Shown piece after piece: positions 28,628 through 38,360 of a DNA stretch of 64,000 bases. Under the pieces are notes generated by a model. It made no database searches, was not told where the DNA came from, and worked only from the letters and a program-made list of their open reading frames with translations. The position numbers and the translations under genes are program-made. The stretch is from Pseudomonas frederiksbergensis. GTDB lineage: Bacteria > Pseudomonadota > Gammaproteobacteria > Pseudomonadales > Pseudomonadaceae. Position 1 is the stretch's first letter; every line of letters begins with the position of its first letter. Where the stretch lies: NCBI RefSeq assembly GCF_001952935.1, contig NZ_CP018319.1, forward strand, positions 3,492,001-3,556,000, in the 5' to 3' direction.

Positions 28628-29902
28628 TCAAAGCAGCGATTCATTCGCCTTCTTGTGCTTCCAGCTGTCATTGCCCGGCAGCAACAGGTTCAGCGCAATC
28701 GCCGTCACCGCGCACAGTGCGATGCCTTTGAGGCCGAAGTCGTCCGGCCCTGTGCCGGTGCCGACCAGTACGCCGCCAATCCCGAACACCAGGGTCACCG
28801 AGACAATCACCAGGTTGCGCGCTTCGCCCAGGTCAATCTTGTGGCGAATCAGCGTGTTCATGCCCACCGCCGCGATCGAACCGAACAACAGGCACAGAAT
28901 CCCGCCCATCACCGGCACCGGAATGCTTTGCAGCAGCGCGCCGAACTTGCCGACGAACGCCAGGCTGATGGCGAATATCGCCGCCCAGGTCATGATCTTC
29001 GGGTTGTAGTTCTTGGTCAGCATCACCGCGCCCGTCACTTCGGCATAGGTGGTGTTGGGCGGGCCGCCAAACAGGCCGGCTGCGGTGGTGGCAATGCCAT
29101 CGCCGAGCAGGGTGCGGTGCAGGCCGGGTTTCTTCAGGTAATCGCGACCGGTCACGCTACCGACAGCGATCACGCCGCCGATGTGCTCGATGGCCGGAGC
29201 CAGGGCCACTGGAACGATGAACAGAATCGCCTGCCAGTTGAACTCCGGCGCGGTGAAGTGCGGGATTGCAAACCACGGTGCAGCAGCAATTTTTGCGGTA
29301 TCAACGACGCCGAAATAAAACGCCATCGCAAAACCCACCAGCACACCCGAGATGATCGGCACCAGGCGGAAGATGCCTTTACCGAACACCGCGACGATCA
29401 GGGTGGTCAGCAGCGCGGGCATCGAGATCAGCATCGCCGTCTGATAATGGATCAGCTCGGTGCCGTCGCCAGCCTTGCCCATCGCCATGTTGGCGGCGAT
29501 CGGTGCCATGGCCAGGCCGATGGAAATGATCACCGGGCCAATCACCACCGGTGGCAGCAGACGGTCAATGAAACCGGTGCCTTTGATCTTCACCGCAAGG
29601 CCGAGGAAGGTGTAGACGAAACCGGCCGCCATCACGCCGCCCATGGTCGCCGCGAGACCGAACTGGCCCTTGGCGAGAATGATCGGGGTGATGAAGGCAA
29701 AGCTCGACGCCAGGAACACCGGCACCTGACGCCCGGTGACGATCTGGAACAGAATCGTCCCCAGGCCTGCGGTGAACAGCGCCACGTTCGGGTCGAGGCC
29801 GGTAATCAGCGGCATCAACACCAGGGCGCCGAAGGCCACGAACAGCATCTGCGCACCCGACAGCACCGTGCGCCAGAGCGGATCGTTGAACTCTTGCTGC
29901 AT
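28628..29902 (-). CDS. uraA: Uracil/xanthine permease (NCS2 family)
   Basis: A 424-residue inner-membrane uracil-proton symporter with about 14 membrane segments. The N-terminus LFVAFGALVLMPLITGLDPN matches UraA; signature stretches are the substrate-site region VALAPAIEHIGGVIAVGSVTGRD and GGPPNTTYAEVTGAVMLT near residue 280. I start at ATG 29902 rather than the TTG two codons earlier because AAGGA lies upstream at good spacing. Two bases separate it from the upp stop, forming a upp-uraA salvage operon. Confidence 0.93.
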   Translation of the reverse strand: MQQEFNDPLWRTVLSGAQMLFVAFGALVLMPLITGLDPNVALFTAGLGTILFQIVTGRQVPVFLASSFAFITPIILAKGQFGLAATMGGVMAAGFVYTFLGLAVKIKGTGFIDRLLPPVVIGPVIISIGLAMAPIAANMAMGKAGDGTELIHYQTAMLISMPALLTTLIVAVFGKGIFRLVPIISGVLVGFAMAFYFGVVDTAKIAAAPWFAIPHFTAPEFNWQAILFIVPVALAPAIEHIGGVIAVGSVTGRDYLKKPGLHRTLLGDGIATTAAGLFGGPPNTTYAEVTGAVMLTKNYNPKIMTWAAIFAISLAFVGKFGALLQSIPVPVMGGILCLLFGSIAAVGMNTLIRHKIDLGEARNLVIVSVTLVFGIGGVLVGTGTGPDDFGLKGIALCAVTAIALNLLLPGNDSWKHKKANESLL

Positions 29903-29904
29903 GC

Positions 29905-30543
29905 TCAAGCGTCCTTCTGCTTGGTACCGAAGATCTTGTCACCGGCATCGCCCAGGCCTGGGATGATGTAACCATGCTCGTTCAGTTTTTCGTCAATGGA
30001 TGCGGTGTAGATGGTCACGTCCGGGTGAGCCTTCTCTACGGCGGCAATGCCTTCAGGAGCCGCCACCAGCACCATCGCGCGGATATCCCGGCAACCGGCC
30101 TTTTTCAGCAGGTCGATGGTCGCGACCATGGAACTGCCGGTGGCGAGCATCGGGTCGATGATCATCGCCAGGCGTTCGTTGATTTCCGGGACCAGTTTTT
30201 CCAGGTAGGTATGAGCCTGCAGCGTTTGTTCGTTGCGTGCCACGCCCACGGCGCTGACTTTGGCGCCCGGGATCAGGCTCAGCACGCCTTCGAGCATGCC
30301 GATGCCAGCGCGCAGGATCGGCACGACGGTAATTTTCTTGCCGGCGATTTTCTCGACCGACACCGTGCCGCACCAGCCTTCGATGTCGTAGCTTTCCAGC
30401 GGCAGGTCTTTGGTGGCTTCATAGGTCAGCAGGGCACCGACTTCCTGAGCGAGCTCACGGAAATTCTTCGTGCTGATGTCGGCGCGGCGCATAAGGCCAA
30501 GTTTATGGCGGATCAGCGGATGGCGGATCTCGAGGATGGGCAT
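29905..30543 (-). CDS. upp: Uracil phosphoribosyltransferase
   Basis: A 212-residue enzyme that makes UMP from uracil and [24 protein letters not shown] is the canonical start, and the PRPP-binding loop is [20 protein letters not shown] near residue 130; the uracil-binding [28 protein letters not shown] closes the protein. GGAG eight bases before 30543 decides the start. The partner uraA follows immediately. Confidence 0.96.
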   Translation of the reverse strand: MPILEIRHPLIRHKLGLMRRADISTKNFRELAQEVGALLTYEATKDLPLESYDIEGWCGTVSVEKIAGKKITVVPILRAGIGMLEGVLSLIPGAKVSAVGVARNEQTLQAHTYLEKLVPEINERLAMIIDPMLATGSSMVATIDLLKKAGCRDIRAMVLVAAPEGIAAVEKAHPDVTIYTASIDEKLNEHGYIIPGLGDAGDKIFGTKQKDA

Positions 30544-30706
30544 GGGAAAGGCTCCGGCGGCGGGCAAAAAAACCGGCCTAGATTAATCTATCCGAGGGTG
30601 TTGTCCTATAGACATTCAGAACGTTAGTCCACAAACGCTTGATCTGGCCTCGCTTGATGCGTACCTTTGCCCGCTTTTCCTGAACCGCCACCCCCCGGAG
30701 AACGCC

Positions 30707-31264
30707 ATGCCCGCAGATCTCGAGCATATCCGTCAAATCATGCGAGAGGCTGACTGCCTGTACACCGAAGCTGAAGTCGAGGCGGCCATCGCCCGTGTCG
30801 GTGCACAAATCAACGACCAGTTGGCTGAAAGCAATCCTGTGGTGTTCTGCGTGATGAACGGCGGGCTGATTTTCTCCGGCAAACTGCTGACCTATCTGAA
30901 CTTCCCGCTGGAAGCGTCCTACCTGCACGCGACCCGTTATCGTAACGAAACCAGCGGCGGTGATCTGTTCTGGAAAGCCAAGCCGGAAGTCTCGTTCCTC
31001 GACCGTGACGTGCTGATCATCGACGACATCCTCGATGAAGGTCATACCCTGGGCGCGATCATCGACTACTGCAAACACGCCGGCGCCCGCGCTGTGCACA
31101 CCGCCGTACTGATCGACAAGGACCACGACCGCAAGGCTCGCCCGGACCTGAAAGCCGATTTCGTCGGCCTGCCATGCATCGACCGTTACATCTTCGGTTA
31201 TGGCATGGACTACAAAGGCTACTGGCGTAACGCCAACGGGATTTTTGCCGTTAAAGGCATGTGA
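30707..31264 (+). CDS. hpt: Hypoxanthine(-guanine) phosphoribosyltransferase
   Basis: A 185-residue type I phosphoribosyltransferase that salvages hypoxanthine and guanine to IMP and GMP. The PPi loop region is VVFCVMNGGLIFSGKLL, the flexible loop YRNETSGG, and the PRPP signature VLIIDDILDEGHTLGAI near residue 103. The ATG at 30707 follows CCCGGAGAACGCC. It is divergent from upp, grouping purine and pyrimidine salvage. Confidence 0.93.
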   Translation: MPADLEHIRQIMREADCLYTEAEVEAAIARVGAQINDQLAESNPVVFCVMNGGLIFSGKLLTYLNFPLEASYLHATRYRNETSGGDLFWKAKPEVSFLDRDVLIIDDILDEGHTLGAIIDYCKHAGARAVHTAVLIDKDHDRKARPDLKADFVGLPCIDRYIFGYGMDYKGYWRNANGIFAVKGM

Positions 31265-31303
31265 ATGGGGTGACTGTCCGCGCAGTTTGCTTGAACTGCG
31301 CGC

Positions 31304-33025
31304 TCAGTCCTGTCCGGCGAGCCAGCGTCCGCTTTTGCGTCGAGCCTGTTCCAGATTATTCACATAGGCCAACTGGCGCTGCTCCCGATGAATCCCCGCG
31401 CGCCTGAGTTTCAGGCGTACCCGTGGAGCGGTTCCTACCAGAATCAGGCCGATGTCGTCGGTGCGGTAATCCCTCAGGATATTGTCGAAGGCAGCCAGTG
31501 CCGTCATGTCCAGCATGGGCACGGCGCTCATCTCGACGATCACCACTTTGACCTCCGGACTGAATTTGCGCAGCACGCCCAGGGCTTTTTCGGCGGCACC
31601 GAAAAACAGCGGCCCGCGTATCGCATAACAACGAACATGCTCCGGCATATCCCGTAAGGCTTGATGGAACTCGCGAGGCAGTTCGGCGGTGTCCGTGAGG
31701 TCGCTCATGCGTTTGATGAACAGACCGGCGGCCAGCAGCAGGCCGACGGCGACAGCCATCACCATGTCGAACAACACCGTCAGGCTCAGGCAGGTCAGCA
31801 AGACCAGCACATCGCTGCGGGGCGCGATGCGCAAGGTATGCAGCACGTGCCGGGCCTCGCTCATGTTCCACGCCACCATCACCAGCAACGCGGCCAGAGC
31901 AGCCATCGGCAGATAGCTGAAAAGCGGTGCGAGGACGAGTATCGCCAGCAGCACCACAGCACTGTGAATAATGGCCGCCAATGGCGAAAACGCTCCGCTG
32001 CGCACGTTGGTGGCACTGCGGGCGATCGCCGCCGTGGCGGTAATGCCGCCGAACAGCGGTGCGATCAGGTTGCCCAGGCCCTGGCCCAGCAGTTCTGCAT
32101 TCGGATCGTGTTTGCTGCCGGTCATGCCATCCGCCACCACCGCACACAGCAAGGATTCGATGGCCCCGAGCATGGCAATGGCGAACGCCGGTGCCAGTAG
32201 CTGACGAATCAGATCGTAAGACAGGTGCAAAGGCTGGCCGTCCGGGCCGGGAAGATTCCACGGCCAATCGAAGCTCGGTAGAAGCGGCGGAATCCCGGGA
32301 TGGCTGACGCCTTCAACCATATAGCTGAAACGCTCGCCCAATGTCGCCACCGCTAACCCGCCGTGCTCCAGCGCCAACCCCAGGAGCGCGCCGATGGTCA
32401 GCGCCACCAGATGCCCGGGGATCCTCGGCACCCACCGTGGCCAGATAATCAGAACTGCCAGGCAGGTGATGCCGATGATCGCGTCCCCCAACCGGGCGCT
32501 GGGCAAGGCCAGAATCAGTACACCCAACTGTTCGATGTAGTGCTCTGCCTGGCCGGGAGTGTTCAGGCCCAGAAAATCCTTCAATTGCAGGGTTGCGATG
32601 ACAATGCCGATCCCGGCGGTAAAGCCCAGGGTGACCGGATAGGGAATGTACTGGATCAACCGCCCGGCTCGGATCAGCCCCAAGGCAATGAGAATGACGC
32701 CGGCCAGCATGGTGCACAGCAGCAAACCGCCAAGGCCATATTGTTGGGTGATGGGTAACAGAATGACCACGAAGGCAGCGGTCGGCCCACTGACATTGAA
32801 ACGTGAACCTCCTGTCAGGGCGATCAGGGGCGCTGCGATCAGCACCGTATACAACCCATGCTGAGGCGGTACACCCACGGCAATCGCCAGCGCCATGGCC
32901 AGCGGGATGGCGATAATCCCTACCGTTACCCCGGCGCTGATGTCGCCGCGTAAGCGTCTGAAGGAGTAACCAGCGCGCCAGGTCTGACGCCAGGCGGCGA
33001 ACAACGGGGGAACGGAGAACGACAT
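31304..33025 (-). CDS. SulP-family anion transporter with STAS domain
   Basis: A 573-residue inner-membrane transporter. After a short cytosolic start, the Sulfate_transp domain has LRGDISAGVTVGIIAIPLAMALA, the substrate-site segment GGSRFNVSGPTAAFVVILLP and GNLIAPLFGGITATAAIARS; about 12-14 membrane helices follow. The C-terminal STAS domain (residues about 450-560) contains PLFFGAAEKALGVL and VPMLDMTALAAFDNIL. Substrates in the family include sulfate, bicarbonate and dicarboxylates and cannot be told apart here. I start at ATG 33025 where GGAG precedes; the much longer upstream frame has no homology-like features. Confidence 0.9.
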   Translation of the reverse strand: MSFSVPPLFAAWRQTWRAGYSFRRLRGDISAGVTVGIIAIPLAMALAIAVGVPPQHGLYTVLIAAPLIALTGGSRFNVSGPTAAFVVILLPITQQYGLGGLLLCTMLAGVILIALGLIRAGRLIQYIPYPVTLGFTAGIGIVIATLQLKDFLGLNTPGQAEHYIEQLGVLILALPSARLGDAIIGITCLAVLIIWPRWVPRIPGHLVALTIGALLGLALEHGGLAVATLGERFSYMVEGVSHPGIPPLLPSFDWPWNLPGPDGQPLHLSYDLIRQLLAPAFAIAMLGAIESLLCAVVADGMTGSKHDPNAELLGQGLGNLIAPLFGGITATAAIARSATNVRSGAFSPLAAIIHSAVVLLAILVLAPLFSYLPMAALAALLVMVAWNMSEARHVLHTLRIAPRSDVLVLLTCLSLTVLFDMVMAVAVGLLLAAGLFIKRMSDLTDTAELPREFHQALRDMPEHVRCYAIRGPLFFGAAEKALGVLRKFSPEVKVVIVEMSAVPMLDMTALAAFDNILRDYRTDDIGLILVGTAPRVRLKLRRAGIHREQRQLAYVNNLEQARRKSGRWLAGQD

Positions 33026-33176
33026 GAGCACTCCACGGTAGATGGCGCACCGTTGAACGACGGCTGAAAGCTCTTTCAGTATGGCCAGTGTCACCCTGCG
33101 AAGTATTGACCCATATCGCCAATTCGCGCGGTTGATCCTCATGCTAGAGTGCTCGGCTTCGCCTTGGGAGCCTGTC

Positions 33177-33661
33177 ATGAGCCTTTTGATCCGTAGCTGC
33201 GCCGCCCTGTTGCTTACCCTCAGCCTGCCTCTGGCGGCCGCCCCGGCGCCGATGCACACGCAGTTCCTGCCCCCGATGACCTGACCCTGCGTGACGCGGA
33301 GCCTGAGCAGCAACAGTTGTTGCAGGTTACCGAGTACTCGGTAGTGGTTGGCAGTCAACGCCAGTCCAACCAACAGCCGATCCCGGTCACGTCGCCGTTG
33401 CTGATCCGCCTCAAGGGCAAATCCTTGAACAAGGGTGCGACCATCAGCCAGGTGCTGGTCAATTTCGATGGCGAAAGCAAAAGCCTGAAAAAGCCGATCT
33501 ACGACGACAAGAGCAAAACCCTGACGCTGTATTACCCGATGGCGCAGTACCGAGTGGTGATCGACTTGTTGCGCAATGACACGGTGTATTGCCAGTTCCT
33601 CAGCTACGCCAATGGTCATGTCTGGGCCGATCTGCACACGGGCGCTGTTCGTCCGCGTTGA
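33177..33661 (+). pseudogene. Small periplasmic protein, frameshifted at a C run
   Basis: A gene for an exported protein of about 161 residues. It starts at ATG 33177 after GGGAG with a clear signal peptide (IRSCAALLLTLSLPLAAAPA). At the C run 33270-33274 the frame shifts: reading on in the first frame gives a stop after PPMT, whereas the next frame continues as DDLTLRDAEPEQQQLLQVTE and onward to GAVRPR at 33661. A single missing C explains it. The body (VLVNFDGESKSLKKPIYDDK, LTLYYPMAQYRVVIDLL) is conserved-looking with no recognised family. It may be a real recent pseudogene, a slippage site or a sequencing error in a homopolymer. Confidence 0.75.
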
Positions 33662-33724
33662 GCCCGGTGGCAAGGGAGGGGTAAACTGCCCGCCCCGTGA
33701 AATGTCTGCGAGCTGGAGTCGGCA

Positions 33725-34012
33725 ATGCGTAAAGATAAGAAGCAAGTGATTGGTGACGAGATCGGCGATGAGCAGATCAAGCTGTTCCTCGATTTCGAAC
33801 CGGTCGACGCCACGTCGCCGTCGCTGCACAAACTGATCAAGGCCTATCGCGGCCTGCGCATCGATGACTTCGAGCGTTTTCTGACGTTCTTCGTCGAAGC
33901 CGGTCTGGATCTGAACGGCAAGGATGAGCACGGCAATGACTTCGTCGCCCTGATCAAGGATCAGCGTAATGCGGCCGAGTACATCGAGCTGATCAACAAA
34001 GCTCGCGGTTAA
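33725..34012 (+). CDS. PA4642-family conserved hypothetical protein
   Basis: A 95-residue acidic cytosolic protein (MRKDKKQVIGDEIGDEQIKL, DDFERFLTFFVEAGLDLNGK). It matches a small Pseudomonas family typified by PA4642 that lies next to mqo in P. aeruginosa (mqo is PA4640 there, as I recall). Its function is unknown. The end (NAAEYIELINKARG) is helical. Confidence 0.8.
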   Translation: MRKDKKQVIGDEIGDEQIKLFLDFEPVDATSPSLHKLIKAYRGLRIDDFERFLTFFVEAGLDLNGKDEHGNDFVALIKDQRNAAEYIELINKARG

Positions 34013-34047
34013 TTATTGCCTGACTGGGGTAGTGTTTGTGCTTGCCC

Positions 34048-34121
34048 CTTCGCGAGCAAGCCCGCTCCCACATTAGACCGCGATCAAAATGTGGGAGCGG
34101 GCTTGCTCGCGAAGGCGGTGT
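34048..34121. repeat. REP pair (REPIN)
   Basis: Inverted copies of the palindrome at 34048-34074 and 34088-34121 face each other over a short loop, between the PA4642-type gene and the mqo terminator. Confidence 0.88.
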
Positions 34122-34159
34122 AAGTAACACCGAAGATCTTAGAGCCATCAGTTTCGCCG

Positions 34160-34206
34160 CCCATAAAAAAACGCCCCGCTCTCAAAGAGAACGGGGCGTT
34201 TTTTAT
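34160..34206. terminator. Bidirectional terminator between PA4642-type gene and mqo
   Basis: AAAAACGCCCCG and its complement around TCTCAAAGAGA, with A and T runs on either side, serve the convergent genes on both strands. Confidence 0.85.
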
Positions 34207-34215
34207 GGAGCCGAA

Positions 34216-35724
34216 TCAAGCGTAGCTTTCGGTCTCGTTGCTGGCTTCAACCAGTTCCAGCGCGACGTTGTTCTGCACATTGAGCTTGCGATACAGCGCA
34301 GCGTCGGTTTCCAGGACTTTTTCCCGAGCCGGGAAGATTTCCGCCAGTTTGGCAGCCCACTCACCGGAAGCCTTGTTCGGGAAGCATTTCTCGATCAGTT
34401 CCAGCATGATCGAAACGGTCACCGACGCACCCGGCGAAGCGCCGAGCAGGGCAGCAAGGCTACCGTCCTTGGCCGCGACCAGTTCGGTACCGAACTGCAG
34501 AACGCCGCCCTTTTTCGGGTCTTTCTTGATGATCTGTACCCGTTGGCCGGCCACTTCCAGGCGCCAGTCTTCGGCTTTCGCTTCAGGGTAGAAGCGACGC
34601 AGGGAATCCAGGCGCTGCTCCATCGACTGCATCACTTCGCTGACCAGGTACTTGGTCAGGTCCATGTTGTTTTTCGCCACGGCCAGCATCGGGCCGATGT
34701 TGCCGGCGCGAACCGACATCGGCAGGTCCATGAAGGAACCGTGCTTGAGGAACTTGGTGGTGAAACCGGCGTAAGGTCCGAACAGCAGGGACTTCTTGCC
34801 ATCGACTACGCGGGTGTCCAGATGCGGCACGGACATTGGAGGCGAACCCACCGCTGCCTGGCTGTAAACCTTGGCCTGGTGGTGTTTGACCACTTCCGGG
34901 TTGTCGCACCGCAGCCACTGGCCGCTGATCGGGAAGCCGCCGAAGCCTTTGCTTTCTTCGATGCCCGACGCTTGCAGCAGCGGCAGTGCAGCGCCACCGG
35001 CGCCGAGGAAGACGAATTTCGCATCGACCTCACGGGTATTGCCGCTGTTGACGTCCTTGATGCTGACAGTCCAGCCGCCGTTGTTGCGCTTCAGGCCGGT
35101 CACACGCTTGCAGTACTTGACCTGGGCATCGGGGGCGCTGGTCAGGTGCTTGAGCAGTTGATTGGTCAGCGCGCCGAAGTTGACGTCGGTGCCGTTCATG
35201 ACGCGGGTGGCGGCGACGACTTCGTCGGCCGGCCGGCCTGGCATCATCAGCGGCATCCACTCGGCCATGGTGGCCTTGTCTTCGGTGTATTCCATGTCCG
35301 AGAAGGCGTGGTGCTTGCTCAGCGTCTTGAAACGTTCCTTGAGGAAGGAAACGCCATCGTCGCCCTGCACGAAGCTCAGGTGCGGCACCGGGCTGATGAA
35401 CGTCTTGCACGAGCCGAAGGTGCTTTTCCTGGTCAGGTAGGACCAGAATTGCTTCGACACCTCGAACTGGGTGTTGATGTGCACGGCTTTCTTGATGTCG
35501 ACGGTGCCGTCGGCGGCCTGCGGCGTGTAGTTGAGCTCACACAGCCCGGCGTGACCGGTACCGGCGTTGTTCCACGGGTTCGAACTCTCCGCAGCACCGG
35601 AATCCATCAGCTCGACGACTTCCAGCTTGATCGCGGGGTCGAGCTCTTTGAGCAGTACAGCGAGGGTGGCACTCATGATGCCGGCCCCAACCAGTACTAC
35701 GTCGACTGCTTCGTTATGCGCCAT
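34216..35724 (-). CDS. mqo: Malate:quinone oxidoreductase
   Basis: A 502-residue FAD enzyme on the inner face of the membrane that oxidises malate to oxaloacetate and passes electrons to quinone, replacing or joining the NAD enzyme in the citric acid cycle. The FAD loop is [20 protein letters not shown] at residues 9-28, then [20 protein letters not shown], and near the C-terminus [20 protein letters not shown]. The length fits the family. The ATG at 35724 is the first residue of the domain. Confidence 0.96.
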   Translation of the reverse strand: MAHNEAVDVVLVGAGIMSATLAVLLKELDPAIKLEVVELMDSGAAESSNPWNNAGTGHAGLCELNYTPQAADGTVDIKKAVHINTQFEVSKQFWSYLTRKSTFGSCKTFISPVPHLSFVQGDDGVSFLKERFKTLSKHHAFSDMEYTEDKATMAEWMPLMMPGRPADEVVAATRVMNGTDVNFGALTNQLLKHLTSAPDAQVKYCKRVTGLKRNNGGWTVSIKDVNSGNTREVDAKFVFLGAGGAALPLLQASGIEESKGFGGFPISGQWLRCDNPEVVKHHQAKVYSQAAVGSPPMSVPHLDTRVVDGKKSLLFGPYAGFTTKFLKHGSFMDLPMSVRAGNIGPMLAVAKNNMDLTKYLVSEVMQSMEQRLDSLRRFYPEAKAEDWRLEVAGQRVQIIKKDPKKGGVLQFGTELVAAKDGSLAALLGASPGASVTVSIMLELIEKCFPNKASGEWAAKLAEIFPAREKVLETDAALYRKLNVQNNVALELVEASNETESYA

Positions 35725-36464
35725 TTAACGCGTCTCCAAAATCTGCAGCACCAAATTGTCGGCATGGCTGCCAGGTGTTCAGGGGCGTGTCAGTGAGGCC
35801 CCAAGTAACCATGGCAGTATCGCCATGTCCGAATCTTCGCAATTTTTTGCAACTTCGACGGACGCTACCGGCCGGGTCTAAAAGAGTCACATGAACTCAC
35901 TTCAACACGCGGCTGGCAATTCGACTTATGGTCGATACATCCGTTTGTGCAACCAAATCCGTAGAGGACAGGCTTCAGGATCCGGTGTTCGAGGCGTACT
36001 CGGTCCTGTGTCGTTGGGCTGTTTCAGACGCTAATGGTGCATGTTCAGACGCAAAACTATTCATTTGCTCGCCACACTCTTGTGAAGTTGTGAAAACCCG
36101 TTTTTTTCACGCTCTTTTGAAGACGTGAACCTCAAAAAAGGGCTGCCCCAGCCTGGCACCGTGCCCGGATGGATTGCCGCCATGGGATACATGACAGGCA
36201 AAACGGGCAAACAGCTCAGTGACCGAGCGTAATGACAGCTCTGCAGATTCGCGAAAAGTGGGGTTTTTGCTCAAGGAACAGCAAGCGCGCCAGCTTCACT
36301 CGATCTGTGTGGGCGGCTCTCTGTAGGGCGGTGCGGGGTGTCAATACAAGCGCATTGACGATGCTGCGAGGCCCGATCAGGAGACGTCCTTATAATCGGG
36401 GGGAGATTGTAGCGAAGAAACGCAGGGAAATGGTCGTGTTAAATGACTTTTATTAGGTGTTCGG
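35725..36464. other. Long intergenic stretch upstream of mqo
   Basis: About 740 bases without a supported gene. Short plus-strand frames (35928-36128, 36232-36456) lack ribosome sites and conserved-looking protein. The part near 35725-35900 should hold the mqo promoter. A small RNA here is possible but I see no clear hairpin with a T tail. Confidence 0.5.
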
Positions 36465-36698
36465 TCAGGTGGTCAACAGTTGCTGAGCCCGCGCACGAGG
36501 CTGGCGCTGGCTGACACGGGCGCTAGGGGGCAGGGGGTGATGTAACCAGTTGAGACGGATTTCTTCGATTTCGACCCAGCCATCACCCATCGGCTGGAGG
36601 CTGCACTGTTTGAATGCCTGGCAAAGGCCGTTGCGGTCGAGCAGGGCGAAGCAGCGATGCAGAGGGCGTGGAGTGAACAGCGAGATGAGATAGCGCAT
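36465..36698 (-). CDS. Small conserved hypothetical protein
   Basis: A 77-residue basic protein (MRYLISLFTPRPLHRCFALL, NGLCQAFKQCSLQPMGDGWV, VEIEEIRLNWLHHPLPPSAR). Short proteins of this form recur in pseudomonads, but I know no function. There is no signal peptide or membrane helix. I start at ATG 36698, where the recognisable part begins, and not at the longer upstream frame. Confidence 0.65.
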   Translation of the reverse strand: MRYLISLFTPRPLHRCFALLDRNGLCQAFKQCSLQPMGDGWVEIEEIRLNWLHHPLPPSARVSQRQPRARAQQLLTT

Positions 36699-36903
36699 GG
36701 CGAAGTACCTTGTGGGGTGACTGCTCTGAAGATTGCCAGCGTGCCGTGACGAGCAAGTGTATGGGCGGTGACATATCTGTGACAGGAACCGCAGTCTGGA
36801 GGGTTTGTCAGAGATTTCAGTATTCACTGTGAGGTGCTAGTTACCCACAGTGGCCCACCGCTATACTGCGGGCCTGTTTGTGCCTGATTCTGGAGAGAAG
36901 AGC

Positions 36904-37488
36904 ATGTTGCAACGCCTGTTGTTCGGTTTGATCACTGTGACCAGTTTGACTCTGGTCGGCTGCGCCCACAGCCCGCAACAACTGAATCCGGAACCCAAGC
37001 TGACCACTCAGCTGGCACCGGTCGGCCGTGGCCAGCCGGTGGTGGTGCGTGTGGTGGACGGTCGTCCGTCGCCGACCTTGGGCACCCGTGGTGGCCTGTA
37101 CCCCGAGACCAGCGCGATCACCGTGCAGGGCGCGCAGATTCTGCCGAAGTTGCAGGCTCAGGCCGAAGCGGCCGTGCGGTTGTTGGGCTTCACCCCAACT
37201 TCCAATGCGCTGAATGCTCCGCAGTTGACCGTGACCCTGTCGGAGCTGAAGTATCAGTCGCCTAAAGAAGGCATGTATGTGACTGAAGCCACCATTGGCG
37301 CGACATTCCGTTCCGATGTGCAGAATGCCAACCGTCGCTACAGCGGTCGTTATGGTGCGTCCCTGGATCAGCGTTTTGGTATGGCGCCGAATCAGGAAAC
37401 CAACACCAAGCTGGTCAGTGATGTGTTGAGCGATGCGTTGACGCGTCTGTTCAAGGATCCGACGATTGGTCAGATTCTCGCCGAATAA
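36904..37488 (+). CDS. YajG-family lipoprotein
   Basis: A 194-residue lipoprotein. The signal peptide ends in the lipobox LTLVGCAHS (Cys 20). The mature part matches the YajG family: VVVRVVDGRPSPTLGTRGG, AITVQGAQILPKLQAQAEAA, LTVTLSELKYQ and NTKLVSDVLSDALTRLFKDP. It probably sits on the inner face of the outer membrane; its role is not established. The ATG at 36904 follows GGAGAGAAGAGC. A terminator follows at 37504. Confidence 0.88.
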   Translation: MLQRLLFGLITVTSLTLVGCAHSPQQLNPEPKLTTQLAPVGRGQPVVVRVVDGRPSPTLGTRGGLYPETSAITVQGAQILPKLQAQAEAAVRLLGFTPTSNALNAPQLTVTLSELKYQSPKEGMYVTEATIGATFRSDVQNANRRYSGRYGASLDQRFGMAPNQETNTKLVSDVLSDALTRLFKDPTIGQILAE

Positions 37489-37503
37489 ACGTTCGCTGGA
37501 TTC

Positions 37504-37540
37504 AAAAAAGCCCGGTGCCAGCAATGGTTCCGGGCTTTTT
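37504..37540 (+). terminator. Terminator after the YajG gene
   Basis: AAAGCCCGG and CCGGGCTTT around a 14-base loop, followed by a T run, 16 bases after the stop codon. Confidence 0.8.
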
Positions 37541-37575
37541 CATGCGTGCTGATTTGGTGGAACTGCACCCATACC

Positions 37576-37650
37576 CTGTGGGAGCGGGCTTGCAGCCAAC
37601 ATATGTGTTGAATGTTGGTCAGTCTTCGCGAGCAAGCCCGCTCCCACAAG
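37576..37650. repeat. REP pair with one truncated arm
   Basis: The left arm (GTGGGAGCGGGCTTGC) lacks the CTCGCGAA tail present in the right arm at 37624-37648. It lies between the YajG terminator and the end of the next minus-strand gene. Confidence 0.75.
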
Positions 37651-37662
37651 GGATCTGCGGTG

Positions 37663-37869
37663 TCAGGCGGCCTGCGAATAAAAGTCCAGAACACTCACGC
37701 CCGTCAGCAAATCCGTCTCCGGCAAATCCGCATGCTGATGCCCGCCCAATGCGCAATACACCAGCCAGTGGCAGTCCTGGACGTTGAAGGCGAGGCTGCC
37801 GACGAGGTTTTGTTGTTCGTCGCTTTGGGCGATGAGGTAGAGGCGATCCTGGTTTTCGGCGTGCAACAT
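37663..37869 (-). CDS. Small hypothetical protein
   Basis: A protein of 68 residues if it starts at ATG 37869 (MLHAENQDRLYLIAQSDEQQ, then LVGSLAFNVQDCHWLVYCAL and a short acidic end). The frame is open further upstream (FLSCVTAPSSGSSSLAPFET), so the real start may be an earlier alternative codon that I cannot place. The family is not recognised; there is no membrane segment. Confidence 0.45.
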   Translation of the reverse strand: MLHAENQDRLYLIAQSDEQQNLVGSLAFNVQDCHWLVYCALGGHQHADLPETDLLTGVSVLDFYSQAA

Positions 37870-38059
37870 GACGGTTTCCGTGTCGGTTTCGAAGGGCGCC
37901 AGACTGGATGATCCAGATGAAGGTGCCGTGACACAGGACAGGAATTGATCGAATGGTTCGTTATTTGTCGGAAAGCAAGGGCAGGAGGTGAGGCTTTCGG
38001 TAGAATTCGCGCCGCGGTCGCCGGTTCGGCGTCTGCCACCTGTTTTGCTGAGGTCCGTG

Positions 38060-38344
38060 ATGTCGTTGCATTTGATTTCGCTGTTTACCAACCATCCCGC
38101 CAAGTTGATCAACCTGTTCGCCTTGTTGTTGGCCTTTCCGGGCAGCTGGTTGCTGCATGCCACTCGGCGCCGCGAACAGCGCGCGCGGGCCATTCTCCAG
38201 GCGCAAAGCCAGAGCCGTCGTATCGATGAGCCGACGTTGATGCCGGACAGTGCGACCTCGCGCATGAACCGGTTTTTCTATCGTTTCGGTTTTGCCTGCC
38301 TGGGGTTGGCGCTGCTGGTGTCGTGGATCAGCACGCGCTTCTGA
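38060..38344 (+). CDS. Small inner-membrane protein
   Basis: A 94-residue protein with two membrane helices, about residues 15-35 (INLFALLLAFPGSWLLH) and 75-92 (FGFACLGLALLVSWIS), joined by a basic loop rich in Arg and Gln. The ATG at 38060 follows GAGGT at proper spacing. I do not recognise the family. Confidence 0.6.
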   Translation: MSLHLISLFTNHPAKLINLFALLLAFPGSWLLHATRRREQRARAILQAQSQSRRIDEPTLMPDSATSRMNRFFYRFGFACLGLALLVSWISTRF

Positions 38345-38360
38345 AGCGCTGACACCAACC

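Noticed and set aside
33026..33931. N-terminal extension of the SulP frame
   Set aside because: The frame stays open upstream, but the family starts at 33025, where a ribosome site exists, and the extension is antisense to the frameshifted gene and the PA4642-type gene.
36232..36456. A 74-codon plus-strand frame in the gap above mqo
   Set aside because: No ribosome site and no protein-like features beyond chance.
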